This document shows positions 1-8,407 of a DNA stretch of 64,000 bases, piece after piece. The notes beneath the pieces are model-generated. The model was not told the DNA's origin and made no database searches. It saw nothing but the letters and a program-made list of their open reading frames with translations. How positions within the stretch are numbered: position 1 is the stretch's first letter; the number at the start of each line of letters is the position of its first letter. The translations under genes were made by a program, and so were the position numbers. Source of the DNA: Ravibacter arvi (GTDB lineage: Bacteria > Bacteroidota > Bacteroidia > Cytophagales > Spirosomataceae); contig NZ_BAABEY010000036.1 in the NCBI RefSeq assembly GCF_039540405.1, positions 1-64,000 on the forward strand, read 5' to 3'.

Positions 1-62
1 CTTGCATGTATTAGGCCTCCCGCTAGCGTTAATCCTGAGCCAGGATCAAACTCTCCGTTGTA
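1..62 (-). rRNA. 16S ribosomal RNA, 5' end only
   Basis: Read on the minus strand, positions 54 to 44 give AGAGTTTGATC followed by CTGGCTCAG, the universal start of bacterial 16S rRNA, and the next bases (GATTAACGCTAGCGGGAGGC) are the Bacteroidota form of this region. The mature 5' end should lie about eight bases upstream of AGAGTTTGATC, near 62. The gene continues beyond the left edge, so the rest of the operon cannot be seen. An rRNA operon about 5 kb from the putative origin and transcribed away from it is the usual arrangement. Confidence 0.97.
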
Positions 63-128
63 AAATGATCTGATATTTGTAGTCCGAAGACTTACAAGGT
101 TCTTACTTATTTGGCTTACTTCATCATT

Positions 129-137
129 TCAAAGAAC
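129..137 (-). promoter_or_regulatory. boxA-like antitermination element in rRNA leader
   Basis: The minus strand reads GTTCTTTGA inside the 16S leader, resembling the boxA sequences that nucleate NusB/S10 antitermination complexes on rRNA transcripts. Further downstream in the leader (92 to 81) AGTC-TTCG-GACT can form a small UUCG-capped hairpin. The position between promoter and 16S supports the call; function is inferred. Confidence 0.5.
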
Positions 138-173
138 TAGCCCGCTTTCGACCGTGTGTCTCAATTGGGAATG

Positions 174-181
174 CAAAGGTA
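174..181 (-). promoter_or_regulatory. -7 box of the rRNA operon promoter
   Basis: The minus strand reads TACCTTTG, an exact match to the Bacteroidota -7 consensus TAnnTTTG. It is preceded by a long A/T-rich stretch (182-250) that could act as an upstream activating element. Transcription would start near 169, giving a leader of about 105 bases before mature 16S. I see no clear TTTG -33 element. Confidence 0.6.
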
Positions 182-259
182 GGTGCTTTTTTTTAAGTTG
201 CATCATTTCCCCCCAAAAAAATTAATCTTTTTTTTGAGATTTTTTTTAATCACCTGATA

Positions 260-1891
260 TCAAGATTCTTGCATAAACGGATATCTGAAGTCTACCGGCG
301 AAACAAAGGTCTCTTTGATCGTTCTGGACGACACCCAACGGAGCAAATTCTGCATCGCACCGGCCTTATCATTCGTTCCGGAAGCCCTCGCTCCGCCGAA
401 TGGCTGCTGCCCGACCACCGCACCCGTGGGTTTATCATTGATATAAAAGTTGCCCGCTGCGTTCGATAATCGGTCCGCCGCATGCGCTACCACTTCCCTG
501 TCATTGCAGAATAACGCGCCCGTCAGCGCATAGGGCGAAGTCCGGTCCACCATCGAAATTACCTGCTCGAAATCCGATGGTTCAAATACAAAGACAGTCA
601 GCACCGGACCGAAGATCTCCTCAACCATGGTTCGGTAATAAGGATCTTTTGTCACCAGCACGGTTGGCTCAACAAAGTACCCCGTCGATTTATCCGCATT
701 CCCACCCCAGAGGACTTCCAGGCCGTCTTCTTTTGCCTGCGACAGGTACCCGGCTATTTTATCGAAAGCCCGTTCGTCTATCACAGCATTCACAAAGTTC
801 CTGAAATCTTCAACCGGGCCCATTTTTACCTCCTTCAGCATGGCAACTATTTCTTTCCTTATATCAGGCCACCGATCAGAAGGAATATAGGCGCGGGAAG
901 CCGCAGAGCATTTCTGGCCCTGGTACTCGAAAGCACCCCGTACCAGCGCAGCAGCAACCGGGAGAGGATCGGCCGACGAATGTACCAAAACAAAGTCCTT
1001 TCCACCGGTTTCTCCCACTATCCTCGGAAAACTGCGGTACTTCGGGAGATTGTTCCCTATGGTCTTCCAAATCTCCCGGAAAACTGCGGTACTACCCGTA
1101 AAATGAAGCCCGGCAAAAGACTCGTGTTCAAAAATAACTTTACCGGCATCCGGACCGTCCACCAATATCATATTAATAACACCATCCGGCAGCCCCGCTT
1201 CCCTGAAAATCTGCATAATCAGATTCGCAGCATACAACTGACTAAAGGCTGGCTTCCACACCACCACGTTTCCCATGAGCGCCGGGGCCGCCGGTAAATT
1301 CCCGGCAATAGCCGTGAAATTAAAAGGTGTAAGCGCAAAAACGAACCCCTCCAGCGGCCTGTATACCATGCGATTCCAGCAACCTGGCGACGACGACGGC
1401 TGATCGGCATAAATCTGCGTCATGAAAGCTACGTTAAAACGTAAAAAGTCGATCAGCTCACAAGCTGAATCTATTTCAGCCTGGTAAGCGTTCTTAGACT
1501 GCCCCTGCATGGTGGCGGCATTGAGCTTGTACCGGTACGGCCCGGCTATCAGGTCGGCCGCTTTTAAAAAAATAGCGGCCCGGTGTTCCCAGGACATCGC
1601 TGCCCAGGAAGATGATTTTGCCAGCGCGGCATCGATCGCCTTTCTGACATCTTCTTCTGTCCCTATATGGTAGTGTGCCAGCACATGCCGATGGTCGTGC
1701 GGCATGGTGACATTTTCTCTCACTCCCGAGAAAACCTGCTCCGAACCTATATATTGCGGTATCTCCGTCACGCTCTCACGTGCCTCCGCCAACGCTCTTT
1801 TAAGATTAGCCCTGTCGGCCGACCCCGGCGAATAAGAGCGGACAGGTTCGTTAACCGGAATCGGAGCTTTAAAGAATGCATGAGTTGTCAT
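260..1891 (-). CDS. pruA: L-glutamate gamma-semialdehyde dehydrogenase (P5C dehydrogenase)
   Basis: Oxidises glutamate semialdehyde (from 1-pyrroline-5-carboxylate) to glutamate with NAD+, the second step of proline breakdown. The 543-residue protein is a full-length aldehyde dehydrogenase of the single-function P5CDH type: the FTGST motif lies near residue 265, the general base is Glu294 in VGETGGKDF, and the catalytic Cys328 is in YQGQKCSAASR. It is transcribed toward the 16S gene, with its stop about 80 bp upstream of the rRNA promoter and no obvious terminator between. No proline dehydrogenase is present in the window, so the two steps are not encoded together here. A 17-bp direct repeat (1025-1041 and 1077-1093) lies inside the gene, read in different frames. 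Confidence 0.95.
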   Translation of the reverse strand: MTTHAFFKAPIPVNEPVRSYSPGSADRANLKRALAEARESVTEIPQYIGSEQVFSGVRENVTMPHDHRHVLAHYHIGTEEDVRKAIDAALAKSSSWAAMSWEHRAAIFLKAADLIAGPYRYKLNAATMQGQSKNAYQAEIDSACELIDFLRFNVAFMTQIYADQPSSSPGCWNRMVYRPLEGFVFALTPFNFTAIAGNLPAAPALMGNVVVWKPAFSQLYAANLIMQIFREAGLPDGVINMILVDGPDAGKVIFEHESFAGLHFTGSTAVFREIWKTIGNNLPKYRSFPRIVGETGGKDFVLVHSSADPLPVAAALVRGAFEYQGQKCSAASRAYIPSDRWPDIRKEIVAMLKEVKMGPVEDFRNFVNAVIDERAFDKIAGYLSQAKEDGLEVLWGGNADKSTGYFVEPTVLVTKDPYYRTMVEEIFGPVLTVFVFEPSDFEQVISMVDRTSPYALTGALFCNDREVVAHAADRLSNAAGNFYINDKPTGAVVGQQPFGGARASGTNDKAGAMQNLLRWVSSRTIKETFVSPVDFRYPFMQES

Positions 1892-2028
1892 AAAAATGTT
1901 GATGAATGTTTGGTTTGTGATGGTCGCTTACGAGGTAAGTTAGCACTTTTTATCCTAAAAGGCGGCATATCAGGTCCCTCCGGGGAGCAGAATTCACCGG
2001 GCTGATGAAGCAACAGCGTTTATTTCAC

Positions 2029-2036
2029 TAATTTTG
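2029..2036 (+). promoter_or_regulatory. -7 box for thrC
   Basis: TAATTTTG matches the Bacteroidota -7 consensus TAnnTTTG and lies 28 bases before the thrC start codon, giving a leader of about 24 bases. No good -33 TTTG is visible at the usual spacing, so this is a single-box call. Confidence 0.5.
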
Positions 2037-2064
2037 CAGCCCGGAAATCATTATCTGAATACCC

Positions 2065-3363
2065 ATGCAATTTCACAGTACAAAAAACCAGAATCTAAAA
2101 GCTTCTCTGGAGGAGGCAATCTTCAAAAGCCTGCCGGCAGACAACGGGTTGTACATGCCCGACGCTATTCCAAACTTACCGAAGCGTTTTCTGGAGGCTT
2201 TGCCTGACCTCTCATTCAATGAGATTGCAGAAGAGGTAACACTAAATCTCCTCGGCGACGATCTTACAAAAGCCGAAGTACAGCAAATTGTAGGGCGCGC
2301 CTTTGATTTCTACGCCCCCGTGGTGCCGCTTACAGACGATCTCTATGTACTGGAGCTTTTTCACGGGCCTTCGATGGCCTTTAAGGACTTCGGAGCCAGG
2401 TACATGGCGTCGCTCATGTCGCATTTCCTGAGCAAATCCGATAAAGAGATACATATCCTGGTCGCTACCTCCGGTGACACCGGCGGCGCAGTCGCGCAAG
2501 GCTTTCATGGTGTGCCCGGCATCAGGGTTACCATCCTCTACCCTTCCGGAAAGGTGAGTGAAATACAGGAAAAACAATTGACCACACTCGGAGGGAACGT
2601 AACGGCACTGGAGGTAAACGGTACTTTTGACGACTGCCAGTCTTTGGTAAAACAGGCTTTCCTCGACCAGGAACTTAATCGAAAATTCAACCTTTCCTCG
2701 GCAAATTCAATTAACATTTCGCGGCTGATTCCCCAATCCTTCTATTATTTCAGCGCTTATGCCCAGCTCGCCAAGTCGGGAAAACCCGTTGTATTTTCGG
2801 TACCTTCGGGAAATTTCGGCAATCTGAGCGCAGGACTTCTTGCGTGGAAAATGGGTTTGCCGGTCGAAAAATTCATCGCCGCAACTAACCTTAACAATGT
2901 CGTCCCCAGGTACCTCGACTCCGGCAGCTACCACCCCGAGCCGTCGGTGGCAACCCTGTCAAACGCAATGGACGTAGGTAACCCCAGTAATTTTGTACGC
3001 CTCAGCAGACTTTTGAACGATGACCTGCATACGACAAGAAATATGGTAGCCGGTTATTACTTTGACGACCGGCAGACGCAAGCCGCAATGCGGGAAGTTA
3101 ACGAACTTTTCGATTATGTTGTATGTCCGCACACGGCGGTAGCTTACCTGGGCCTGAAAGATTTTCTTGGAAACCGGGCTGGCCAGGTTAACGGCATATT
3201 TTTATCGACCGCTCACCCGGCGAAATTCCTGGAGCTCGTGGAAGACACACTCGGGCAAAAAATCACAATTCCTGAAAATCTGGAGAAATTACTGTCTAAG
3301 GAAAAAAAATCTATCAAAATGAGCGCATCCTTCGCGGATTTTAAATCCTGGCTCCTTCAATAG
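2065..3363 (+). CDS. thrC: threonine synthase
   Basis: Converts O-phospho-L-homoserine to L-threonine with pyridoxal phosphate, the last step of threonine synthesis. The 432-residue protein has the N-terminal threonine-synthase segment beginning MQFHSTKN, the PLP lysine Lys107 in GPSMAFKDFGARYM, and the phosphate-binding ATSGDTGGA loop near residues 134-142. Length fits the long (E. coli-like) class. It stands alone, divergent from pruA, with neither homoserine kinase nor homoserine dehydrogenase next to it; a hairpin at 3441-3512 closes the unit. Confidence 0.95.
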   Translation: MQFHSTKNQNLKASLEEAIFKSLPADNGLYMPDAIPNLPKRFLEALPDLSFNEIAEEVTLNLLGDDLTKAEVQQIVGRAFDFYAPVVPLTDDLYVLELFHGPSMAFKDFGARYMASLMSHFLSKSDKEIHILVATSGDTGGAVAQGFHGVPGIRVTILYPSGKVSEIQEKQLTTLGGNVTALEVNGTFDDCQSLVKQAFLDQELNRKFNLSSANSINISRLIPQSFYYFSAYAQLAKSGKPVVFSVPSGNFGNLSAGLLAWKMGLPVEKFIAATNLNNVVPRYLDSGSYHPEPSVATLSNAMDVGNPSNFVRLSRLLNDDLHTTRNMVAGYYFDDRQTQAAMREVNELFDYVVCPHTAVAYLGLKDFLGNRAGQVNGIFLSTAHPAKFLELVEDTLGQKITIPENLEKLLSKEKKSIKMSASFADFKSWLLQ

Positions 3364-3440
3364 CCCTGTTAAAAAACAACATTATAACTGGCTTATTTAA
3401 AGCAGTTTAAATACAAATCAAACGGATTTACGATCATTTT

Positions 3441-3512
3441 GATGCCGCTTAGAATTGAAAATTCAGCTCTTGTCCGCACCACGGGCCGTTCTGAGCAATT
3501 CTAAGCGGCATC
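3441..3512. terminator. long inverted repeat between convergent thrC and TPR gene
   Basis: A perfect 17-bp inverted repeat (arms 3441-3457 and 3496-3512, GATGCCGCTTAGAATTG on the left) surrounds a 38-base loop and is followed by TTTT on the plus strand. It sits exactly between two convergent genes, so a bidirectional terminator is the simplest reading, although the loop is much longer than in a normal intrinsic terminator. Confidence 0.5.
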
Positions 3513-3518
3513 TTTTGA

Positions 3519-5327
3519 TCAGTTAATTACGTCACCGCGCAGCATCCGGTAACGCTTTCTCGCATCCGCTACAAAAATACTCGCCGGGTACTTGTCCATG
3601 AGCTCCTGGTACAAACGCATTGCATCTTCTTTACGATTCAGCTTACTTTCGTAGAGCTGCGCAAGTTCATACATGGCATTGTCGGCCAGAATGTCATAAG
3701 AAAAATCTTTAATTATTTTAAGCAACATCTTCTCGGCTTCTTCATTTCGGTCAAGCCGGATCAGGACAGAGGCCTGCATCCAGAGAATTTCATCGGCGAG
3801 CGCATGGTCCTTGTAATCGGTATATAGCACCGAGAGCGAATCAAGCGCCTTATCGTACTGATGTTGAAAAAGCAGCAATTCTGCAGCTGCATACCCGCGC
3901 ATCGCGTCTTCGGAGCTGTCCATACCGGTATTGTCCAGAATCAACATACTGAGTATACTCGCATCGTTGGCTATCTCGCGGGAAGTTGCCTTCTTCAGCA
4001 CATTCAATACCGATCGCGCCAGGTCGAACTCACCTTTGAAATAATAGAGGCGGGCATTTCTCAACTTCGCCTCATACCCAAGGGCATTGTCTTTCTGCGA
4101 TTTTTCGACTTGTGAATATAACAATGAGGCTTCCCAGGGCTCACCGTTCAGCAGGTAAATATCGCCGAGGTCAAGTTTACAGGCATCGGCAAACTGCGGC
4201 TGCGTTTTGCCGAGGTCAACTGCTTTGCTAAGCAATGTCACGGCCCTGGCGGGTTCGTTCAGGTAAAACGCGTAGAGCTTGGCCATGTTGCGGATTGCTT
4301 CCAGGGCATTGATGTTTGTATCGTAAGCAGCCAGAAACTTTTCATATTCGCCAATCAGCTTGCGTACGTCCTCGAGCCGGACGGGATAAGCGCGCTTGAT
4401 CTGCTCCTCCTGTACAAGCAATGCCATACGGCGCGCGTAGGGATAAATCTCGGTTTCCTGATATTCCTTTTGCAAATATTCGTACATCTTCAACGCATTG
4501 GCATAGTCCTGGTTCTGTACAGCTAGAGTAGCCAGGTTAATGATGCGGGCGCCATTGCTTTTCAAACGCTTATCCAGCGATCTCTCCTGAAGAAAAGCCT
4601 TGTAAAAATCCTTTCGCTGAATCTGAAGCCAGACCAGCAGCTCGTTATAATAAACTTCATTAGGCTGGGCCTGAATCTGTTCATAGAGCATACGCTCCAG
4701 GATATCCCCGTCTTTTTCGTCTTTCAGAAAGTCCTGTAACAAATTTTGAACGACTTCAGTGCTTCGCACCATTCTTCCGTAGCCGAGGAGTTCTCCAATC
4801 ATTTTCGTCTTATCACCCATCTCCTGGTAGATCGCCGCAAGTTCCAGCGCATACAGGGCCGGGTTACGCAAGCGTTCCCGGGCGATCTGGATAATTTTCC
4901 GGGCATAGTCGGGGTTCCCGGCCTTCCTGAAGTCTTCTATGAACTGCGGGTGTAGATCGGGTCGTTTTTCAAGGATTTGGAGCGTCTCGTCGAATTTCTG
5001 GCCTGCCTGGATGTCTTTTCCTTGCTGTGCCAGCAGCGAACCCCATTGAAAAGAGTAGAAGGCGGATCTTTCGGGCTCGGTTCTGATCCTGTTCCTGAAA
5101 AATCTGACCGCTGCATCCCCTTTTTTCGCCTTCACAGCGCACGAAGTGTACCTGGACAGTAAATCCTTCGAGAACTGTGCTTCCAGTGCTTTCTCGGCGA
5201 AATTTATACCCTTTTCACAATCAGACTGGCGGAAGTATTCAATCGCAAGTTCTGCGTCCGACTGGGCAGACACCAGGCCGGAACCGGATATCAACAGGAA
5301 AAAGAAAAGAATAGGTCTCATGCACAT
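3519..5327 (-). CDS. exported tetratricopeptide-repeat protein
   Basis: The 602-residue product has a hydrophobic signal peptide (about residues 3-22, ending VSAQS) and then helical TPR-like repeats to the end, recognisable in segments such as YAQLAKSGK-like helix pairs and the C-terminal DAMRLYQELMDKYPASIFV repeat, which resembles the YbgF/Tol-Pal-associated TPR. It is therefore a periplasmic or envelope-attached scaffold. I cannot name a partner. It starts 14 bp from the A+T-rich edge of the putative origin and reads away from it. An alternative start at the second Met (two codons later) would keep the signal peptide. Confidence 0.8.
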   Translation of the reverse strand: MCMRPILFFFLLISGSGLVSAQSDAELAIEYFRQSDCEKGINFAEKALEAQFSKDLLSRYTSCAVKAKKGDAAVRFFRNRIRTEPERSAFYSFQWGSLLAQQGKDIQAGQKFDETLQILEKRPDLHPQFIEDFRKAGNPDYARKIIQIARERLRNPALYALELAAIYQEMGDKTKMIGELLGYGRMVRSTEVVQNLLQDFLKDEKDGDILERMLYEQIQAQPNEVYYNELLVWLQIQRKDFYKAFLQERSLDKRLKSNGARIINLATLAVQNQDYANALKMYEYLQKEYQETEIYPYARRMALLVQEEQIKRAYPVRLEDVRKLIGEYEKFLAAYDTNINALEAIRNMAKLYAFYLNEPARAVTLLSKAVDLGKTQPQFADACKLDLGDIYLLNGEPWEASLLYSQVEKSQKDNALGYEAKLRNARLYYFKGEFDLARSVLNVLKKATSREIANDASILSMLILDNTGMDSSEDAMRGYAAAELLLFQHQYDKALDSLSVLYTDYKDHALADEILWMQASVLIRLDRNEEAEKMLLKIIKDFSYDILADNAMYELAQLYESKLNRKEDAMRLYQELMDKYPASIFVADARKRYRMLRGDVIN

Positions 5328-5340
5328 GTGCCTTTTCCGG

Positions 5341-5397
5341 TAATGCTTAATAAGAATATATATTTAAAATTAGTAATTATTATGGTTTATTACTGCT
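5341..5397. other. A+T-rich tract, candidate DNA-unwinding element
   Basis: In the 60 bases from 5341 only 10 are G or C (83% A+T), against roughly 50% G+C in the surrounding genes. It lies immediately beside the DnaA-box cluster (first box at 5405). This arrangement of an easily melted tract next to DnaA boxes is what a bacterial origin needs; assignment is inferred from position and composition. Confidence 0.6.
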
Positions 5398-5404
5398 GTT
5401 GATA

Positions 5405-5782
5405 TGTGGACAACCTGTCGATGCACATTTCATTCACATTTTTCAACGGTATTTGTGGATAAGTTTTGGAGTGAAAGGCTTCTTTTTGAGTTTGTTAACA
5501 GATCAGCTTTTTTTTAATGTGGATAGCTTTGTTAACAGGAGGTTCTGTGGATGAAGCGTGGTTTGGAGTGGGTATAAACCGGTAGTTATCTACATGGAGA
5601 TTTTTGTGGACAGGTTATGCACGCGATATGGCCACTTATCAACGGGTTATCGTCAGCCCGTCAGATTTTATACACCGGAAATCCGGGTTATCAACACAGT
5701 TATCCACAGTGTTGGAGACGGGAGCGGCGGGTTTGACGAACAGGCTGCCGGCGGCGTGAACTGAATTTATGGATGTGGATAT
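5405..5782. other. putative chromosomal replication origin (oriC), DnaA-box cluster
   Basis: Two exact DnaA boxes are present: TGTGGATAA at 5454-5462 (minus orientation) and TTATCCACA at 5700-5708. Near matches with one or two changes occur at 5405-5413, 5518-5526, 5546-5554, 5586-5594, 5605-5613, 5615-5623, 5636-5644, 5688-5696 (TTATCAACA) and 5774-5782, in both orientations. No convincing gene fills this 540-bp gap. TTTGTTAACAG is repeated at 5491-5501 and 5528-5538. Support from context: an A+T-rich tract adjoins, mnmG is 2.6 kb away, parS-like sites lie at 8312 and 10283, and an rRNA operon leads away on the left. dnaA itself is not in the window, which is common in this phylum. Confidence 0.75.
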
Positions 5783-5803
5783 CCGGTAGAAAAGCCCGTT
5801 GTG

Positions 5804-5864
5804 TACACCAATTACCCGTACTTCCGGGCCTTCAAACGGCCCGGAAGTACGGGTAATTGGTGTA
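5804..5864. terminator. 27-bp perfect inverted repeat at the origin edge
   Basis: Arms 5804-5830 and 5838-5864 are perfectly complementary over 27 bp with a 7-base loop (TTCAAAC). It follows the stop codon of the Ig-like lipoprotein gene by 8 bp on the minus strand, so it may end that operon and shield the origin from transcription. However, no U-tract follows on that strand, and a perfect stem of this length is far longer than a usual terminator, so another role is possible. Confidence 0.5.
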
Positions 5865-5872
5865 ATTCGTAG

Positions 5873-7480
5873 TTAGCGCGAGGGAATGGTGAAGTAGTTT
5901 TCTTCGTATTCGAAGTTACTTTTGATAATCAGCTCGGACGGGTATACCAGGATTTTTTCCGGCTGCTGTTTCCTTTTGAAATTCCCGGTATCCCAGCGGC
6001 CGTTGCGGTTATCGTCGAGAATAAGGCGCATCCGGTAGTTTCCGGGTTTGATGTTCCGGAAAACAAAGGGGGATGTGTTGACTTCTGAAATTACGTTTTT
6101 AAAGTCTTTGTCGAGTAGCTCAATGAAGAAGCTACGACCGGAGGGGTTTTGTACGGTCCCGCGGATAATGCCGAAATCGGCTGGTTTAAGGATGTTGTAT
6201 TTATAGGTGGTAGCGGGAATCGAGTCGTTTTCGATGCTTATGAAAGCGCCTTTCGCTATTCTGATAACGACACTGTCTTTGGCTTCTGTGGCTGCCTTCA
6301 GCTTTAGAAGCGTCCGGTCTCTGTTCCACGTAAAGCTGGTATTTTGTTGGGCTACAGTGATCATGCTGTCAGCTGTGATGGTAAGCATAGTACTGTCGAA
6401 ATTCAGTATAGGTTTGCTGAGTGCCAGTTCCAGGTTCAGAAGGGGCTCTATTGCTTCGCTGGTTGGGGGGGTGTTTTTTATCGACGTGGGAGAAGGTTGT
6501 TTTTCCTTGCCGCGCTGTGGAAGGAACATTATTTTCTGGTCGAAGGTGAGCTCGTATCCCAGTGAGTCCCGGACTGTGATGGAGGCGCGTATTGTGTCGG
6601 TCTGAGCCGGTATATTGTAGAACTTTAGCTGGGTGGGCGACTCCAGCTGGTAGTGCAGATTGGGGCCCTGATGAAAATCTACTGCGGCGCTGTCCATGCC
6701 CTTGTTGAATACCAATGTGTAGTCGTTTACCTTGGGAATGGTCCGTTGGATTTTGGGTTCGGTGACGTCGGAGTGAAAGAGTGAGAGCTGATAGTTATTG
6801 GTGTCACTTTTTACCTGGACAATAGTATCGATAAAGGCTATTGACTCATCTTTGGGGTTGTAGAGCAGGTTTTTGTTTTTGTCGGTGAGAGCAATGAGCA
6901 GGTAGTTGGCTAGTTGCGTATTTTCAATGCTGAAGCGGCCACTGCTATCCGTTTTAGAGAAGTAGTAGGGTTTGATGCGTTCGGGCGTGAGCGTATCGCT
7001 CAGTCGGTAGAGGCCTACCAGTGCATCAAAGACCGGTTGATTTGTGCGTATATCTTTTACCGTTCCATAGACTCTTCCCGAGTCTATGAGGGCTCCGGTG
7101 CCGAATACAAGCTTGAGATTCTGGGCCGGATTCCTTTCCGCCTGGTCTTTGATACCGTCGCCGAAGTTGAGTGTGTAGGTGGTTGAATCGGCGAACGGCT
7201 TTTTGAATTTAAGGATAACTGTTTCGTTTTTTACCAGTGGTGTATAGGTGTTGTCGGTCTCAGGTGTGATGATTAATTTTTGCATGAGATTGTCGATGAC
7301 CACGTACTCGTCGAAGGTAAGGGTGATTACATTTTCCTTGAAATTGGTAGCCTTATTAACGGGGTGACTGGCCACCAGCTTCGGTGGAATTTCGTCTTTT
7401 TTTCCACCGGTGGGGGCTACTTTTTGTGCGCATTGAAAGCACACCAGTGAGGCGAGAATGAGCGCGGCTAGTCTATTCAA
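5873..7480 (-). CDS. Ig-like domain (SbsA/Big_5-type) lipoprotein
   Basis: The 535-residue product starts with a short signal ending LVCFQC-AQ, which fits a lipoprotein with Cys17 as the acylated residue although the lipobox is not classical. Residues from about 30 (PPKLVASHPVNKATNF) carry the bacterial Ig-like fold that senses or covers extracellular material in SbsA-like proteins; a second part (about 135-210) looks like a carboxypeptidase-regulatory-type beta sandwich (GRVYGTVKD...SSGRFSIEN), and a similar module returns near the C terminus (IIRGTVQNPSGRSFFIELL). It is the last gene of the ybeY-mnmG-methyltransferase run, 21 bp after the preceding stop. An envelope structural role is inferred; the substrate or partner is unknown. 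Confidence 0.75.
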   Translation of the reverse strand: MNRLAALILASLVCFQCAQKVAPTGGKKDEIPPKLVASHPVNKATNFKENVITLTFDEYVVIDNLMQKLIITPETDNTYTPLVKNETVILKFKKPFADSTTYTLNFGDGIKDQAERNPAQNLKLVFGTGALIDSGRVYGTVKDIRTNQPVFDALVGLYRLSDTLTPERIKPYYFSKTDSSGRFSIENTQLANYLLIALTDKNKNLLYNPKDESIAFIDTIVQVKSDTNNYQLSLFHSDVTEPKIQRTIPKVNDYTLVFNKGMDSAAVDFHQGPNLHYQLESPTQLKFYNIPAQTDTIRASITVRDSLGYELTFDQKIMFLPQRGKEKQPSPTSIKNTPPTSEAIEPLLNLELALSKPILNFDSTMLTITADSMITVAQQNTSFTWNRDRTLLKLKAATEAKDSVVIRIAKGAFISIENDSIPATTYKYNILKPADFGIIRGTVQNPSGRSFFIELLDKDFKNVISEVNTSPFVFRNIKPGNYRMRLILDDNRNGRWDTGNFKRKQQPEKILVYPSELIIKSNFEYEENYFTIPSR

Positions 7481-7501
7481 GGCGGTACGGGTAAACCGGT
7501 T

Positions 7502-8407
7502 TTACTTTTTTTGAACGATATAAATTAGACTTGAAGTATTCGCGTTGTGAAGTGCCGTTCCGTAGCCTTTGAGGTTGGAAAGCGTTCCGCGGACCAGGGC
7601 CTCTGCGGGTTTGTTTTTTCCGTATTTGTACTTCGTGCTGAGCAGGCTTACATAGTAGGCGTCAAATAGCATACACCGCGTTCCTACAATTGAGAAGCCG
7701 TAATGCTGAAGCAGTTTTGCCATGGTGGACCTGGTAAAATGGTACAGATGCCTGGGCACATCGTAGGCAGCCCAGTACTCCCCGTAGGCCGCGGCGTCGT
7801 AGGATTCTGGATTTGGTACCGCGATAAAAAGCGCACCTTTGGAATCCAGGTGCTGGTGTATCCAGTTTAGTGTTTCGTCCAGGCGATGCACATGTTCCAG
7901 CACATGCCACATGGTCACGCTGGTGAAGTGGTTGTCCCGGAGGGCGGGGTCAAAAACAGATGGGAGAACATTGCCTGCATTCTTTTTCAGCGCAATTTGT
8001 CGGGCGTCGGCATCCGGTTCTGTACCCCATGTTTCCCAGTTTTTCTGCTTCACCGCCGAGAGGAAAAAGCCGGTAGCGCATCCTATATCAAGTACTTTTT
8101 TTTGTGGGTTTCCATCATACTTGTTGAGCAGGTTTATTTTTTCCCTGACGGCAAAATTCCTGACTGCATTGTATACCTTCGCCAGCGTGGAATCTGGGTT
8201 GTCGTGATGCGAAAGATAGGAGTCGTCATCGTAGTATGCGCCTATTTGTGCTTCGTCCGGACGGGGGTTTGTGAAAAGGAATGAACATTTTTCACACCGC
8301 ACTATCGCAAATGTTCCATGTGAAACACTATGATCTGTGACTTGCAAATGGGGCGAAAAGTGGGTGCCCTTGCAGACGGGGCAAGCAGTTAAAAGTTCTA
8401 GTGACAT
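7502..8407 (-). CDS. class I SAM-dependent methyltransferase with N-terminal zinc-ribbon-like cysteines
   Basis: The 301-residue protein has four cysteines in two pairs (Cys9, Cys12, Cys38, Cys41) that look like a small zinc knuckle, followed by a Rossmann-type methyltransferase domain with motif I VLDIGCATG at residues 105-113 and the segment MWHVLEHVHR typical of the Methyltransf_23 group. The substrate cannot be read from sequence; relatives act on small molecules, quinones or sugars. Its ATG shares one base with the mnmG stop (TAATG), so it is probably translationally coupled to mnmG. A parS-like palindrome lies within its coding sequence. Confidence 0.8.
   Translation of the reverse strand: MSLELLTACPVCKGTHFSPHLQVTDHSVSHGTFAIVRCEKCSFLFTNPRPDEAQIGAYYDDDSYLSHHDNPDSTLAKVYNAVRNFAVREKINLLNKYDGNPQKKVLDIGCATGFFLSAVKQKNWETWGTEPDADARQIALKKNAGNVLPSVFDPALRDNHFTSVTMWHVLEHVHRLDETLNWIHQHLDSKGALFIAVPNPESYDAAAYGEYWAAYDVPRHLYHFTRSTMAKLLQHYGFSIVGTRCMLFDAYYVSLLSTKYKYGKNKPAEALVRGTLSNLKGYGTALHNANTSSLIYIVQKK
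8312..8327 (+). other. parS-like centromere site
   Basis: TGTTCCATGTGAAACA differs from the widely conserved ParB-binding consensus TGTTNCACGTGNAACA at one fixed position (T for C in the core). It lies inside the methyltransferase gene 2.6 kb from the putative origin. parS sites typically cluster near oriC and often sit inside genes. ParA and ParB are not in the window. Confidence 0.5.

Noticed and set aside
5558..5764. 68-codon open frame across the DnaA-box cluster
   Set aside because: Its codons are made of repeated TTATCCAC-like boxes, no similar protein is recognised, and the spacing of boxes explains the sequence better.
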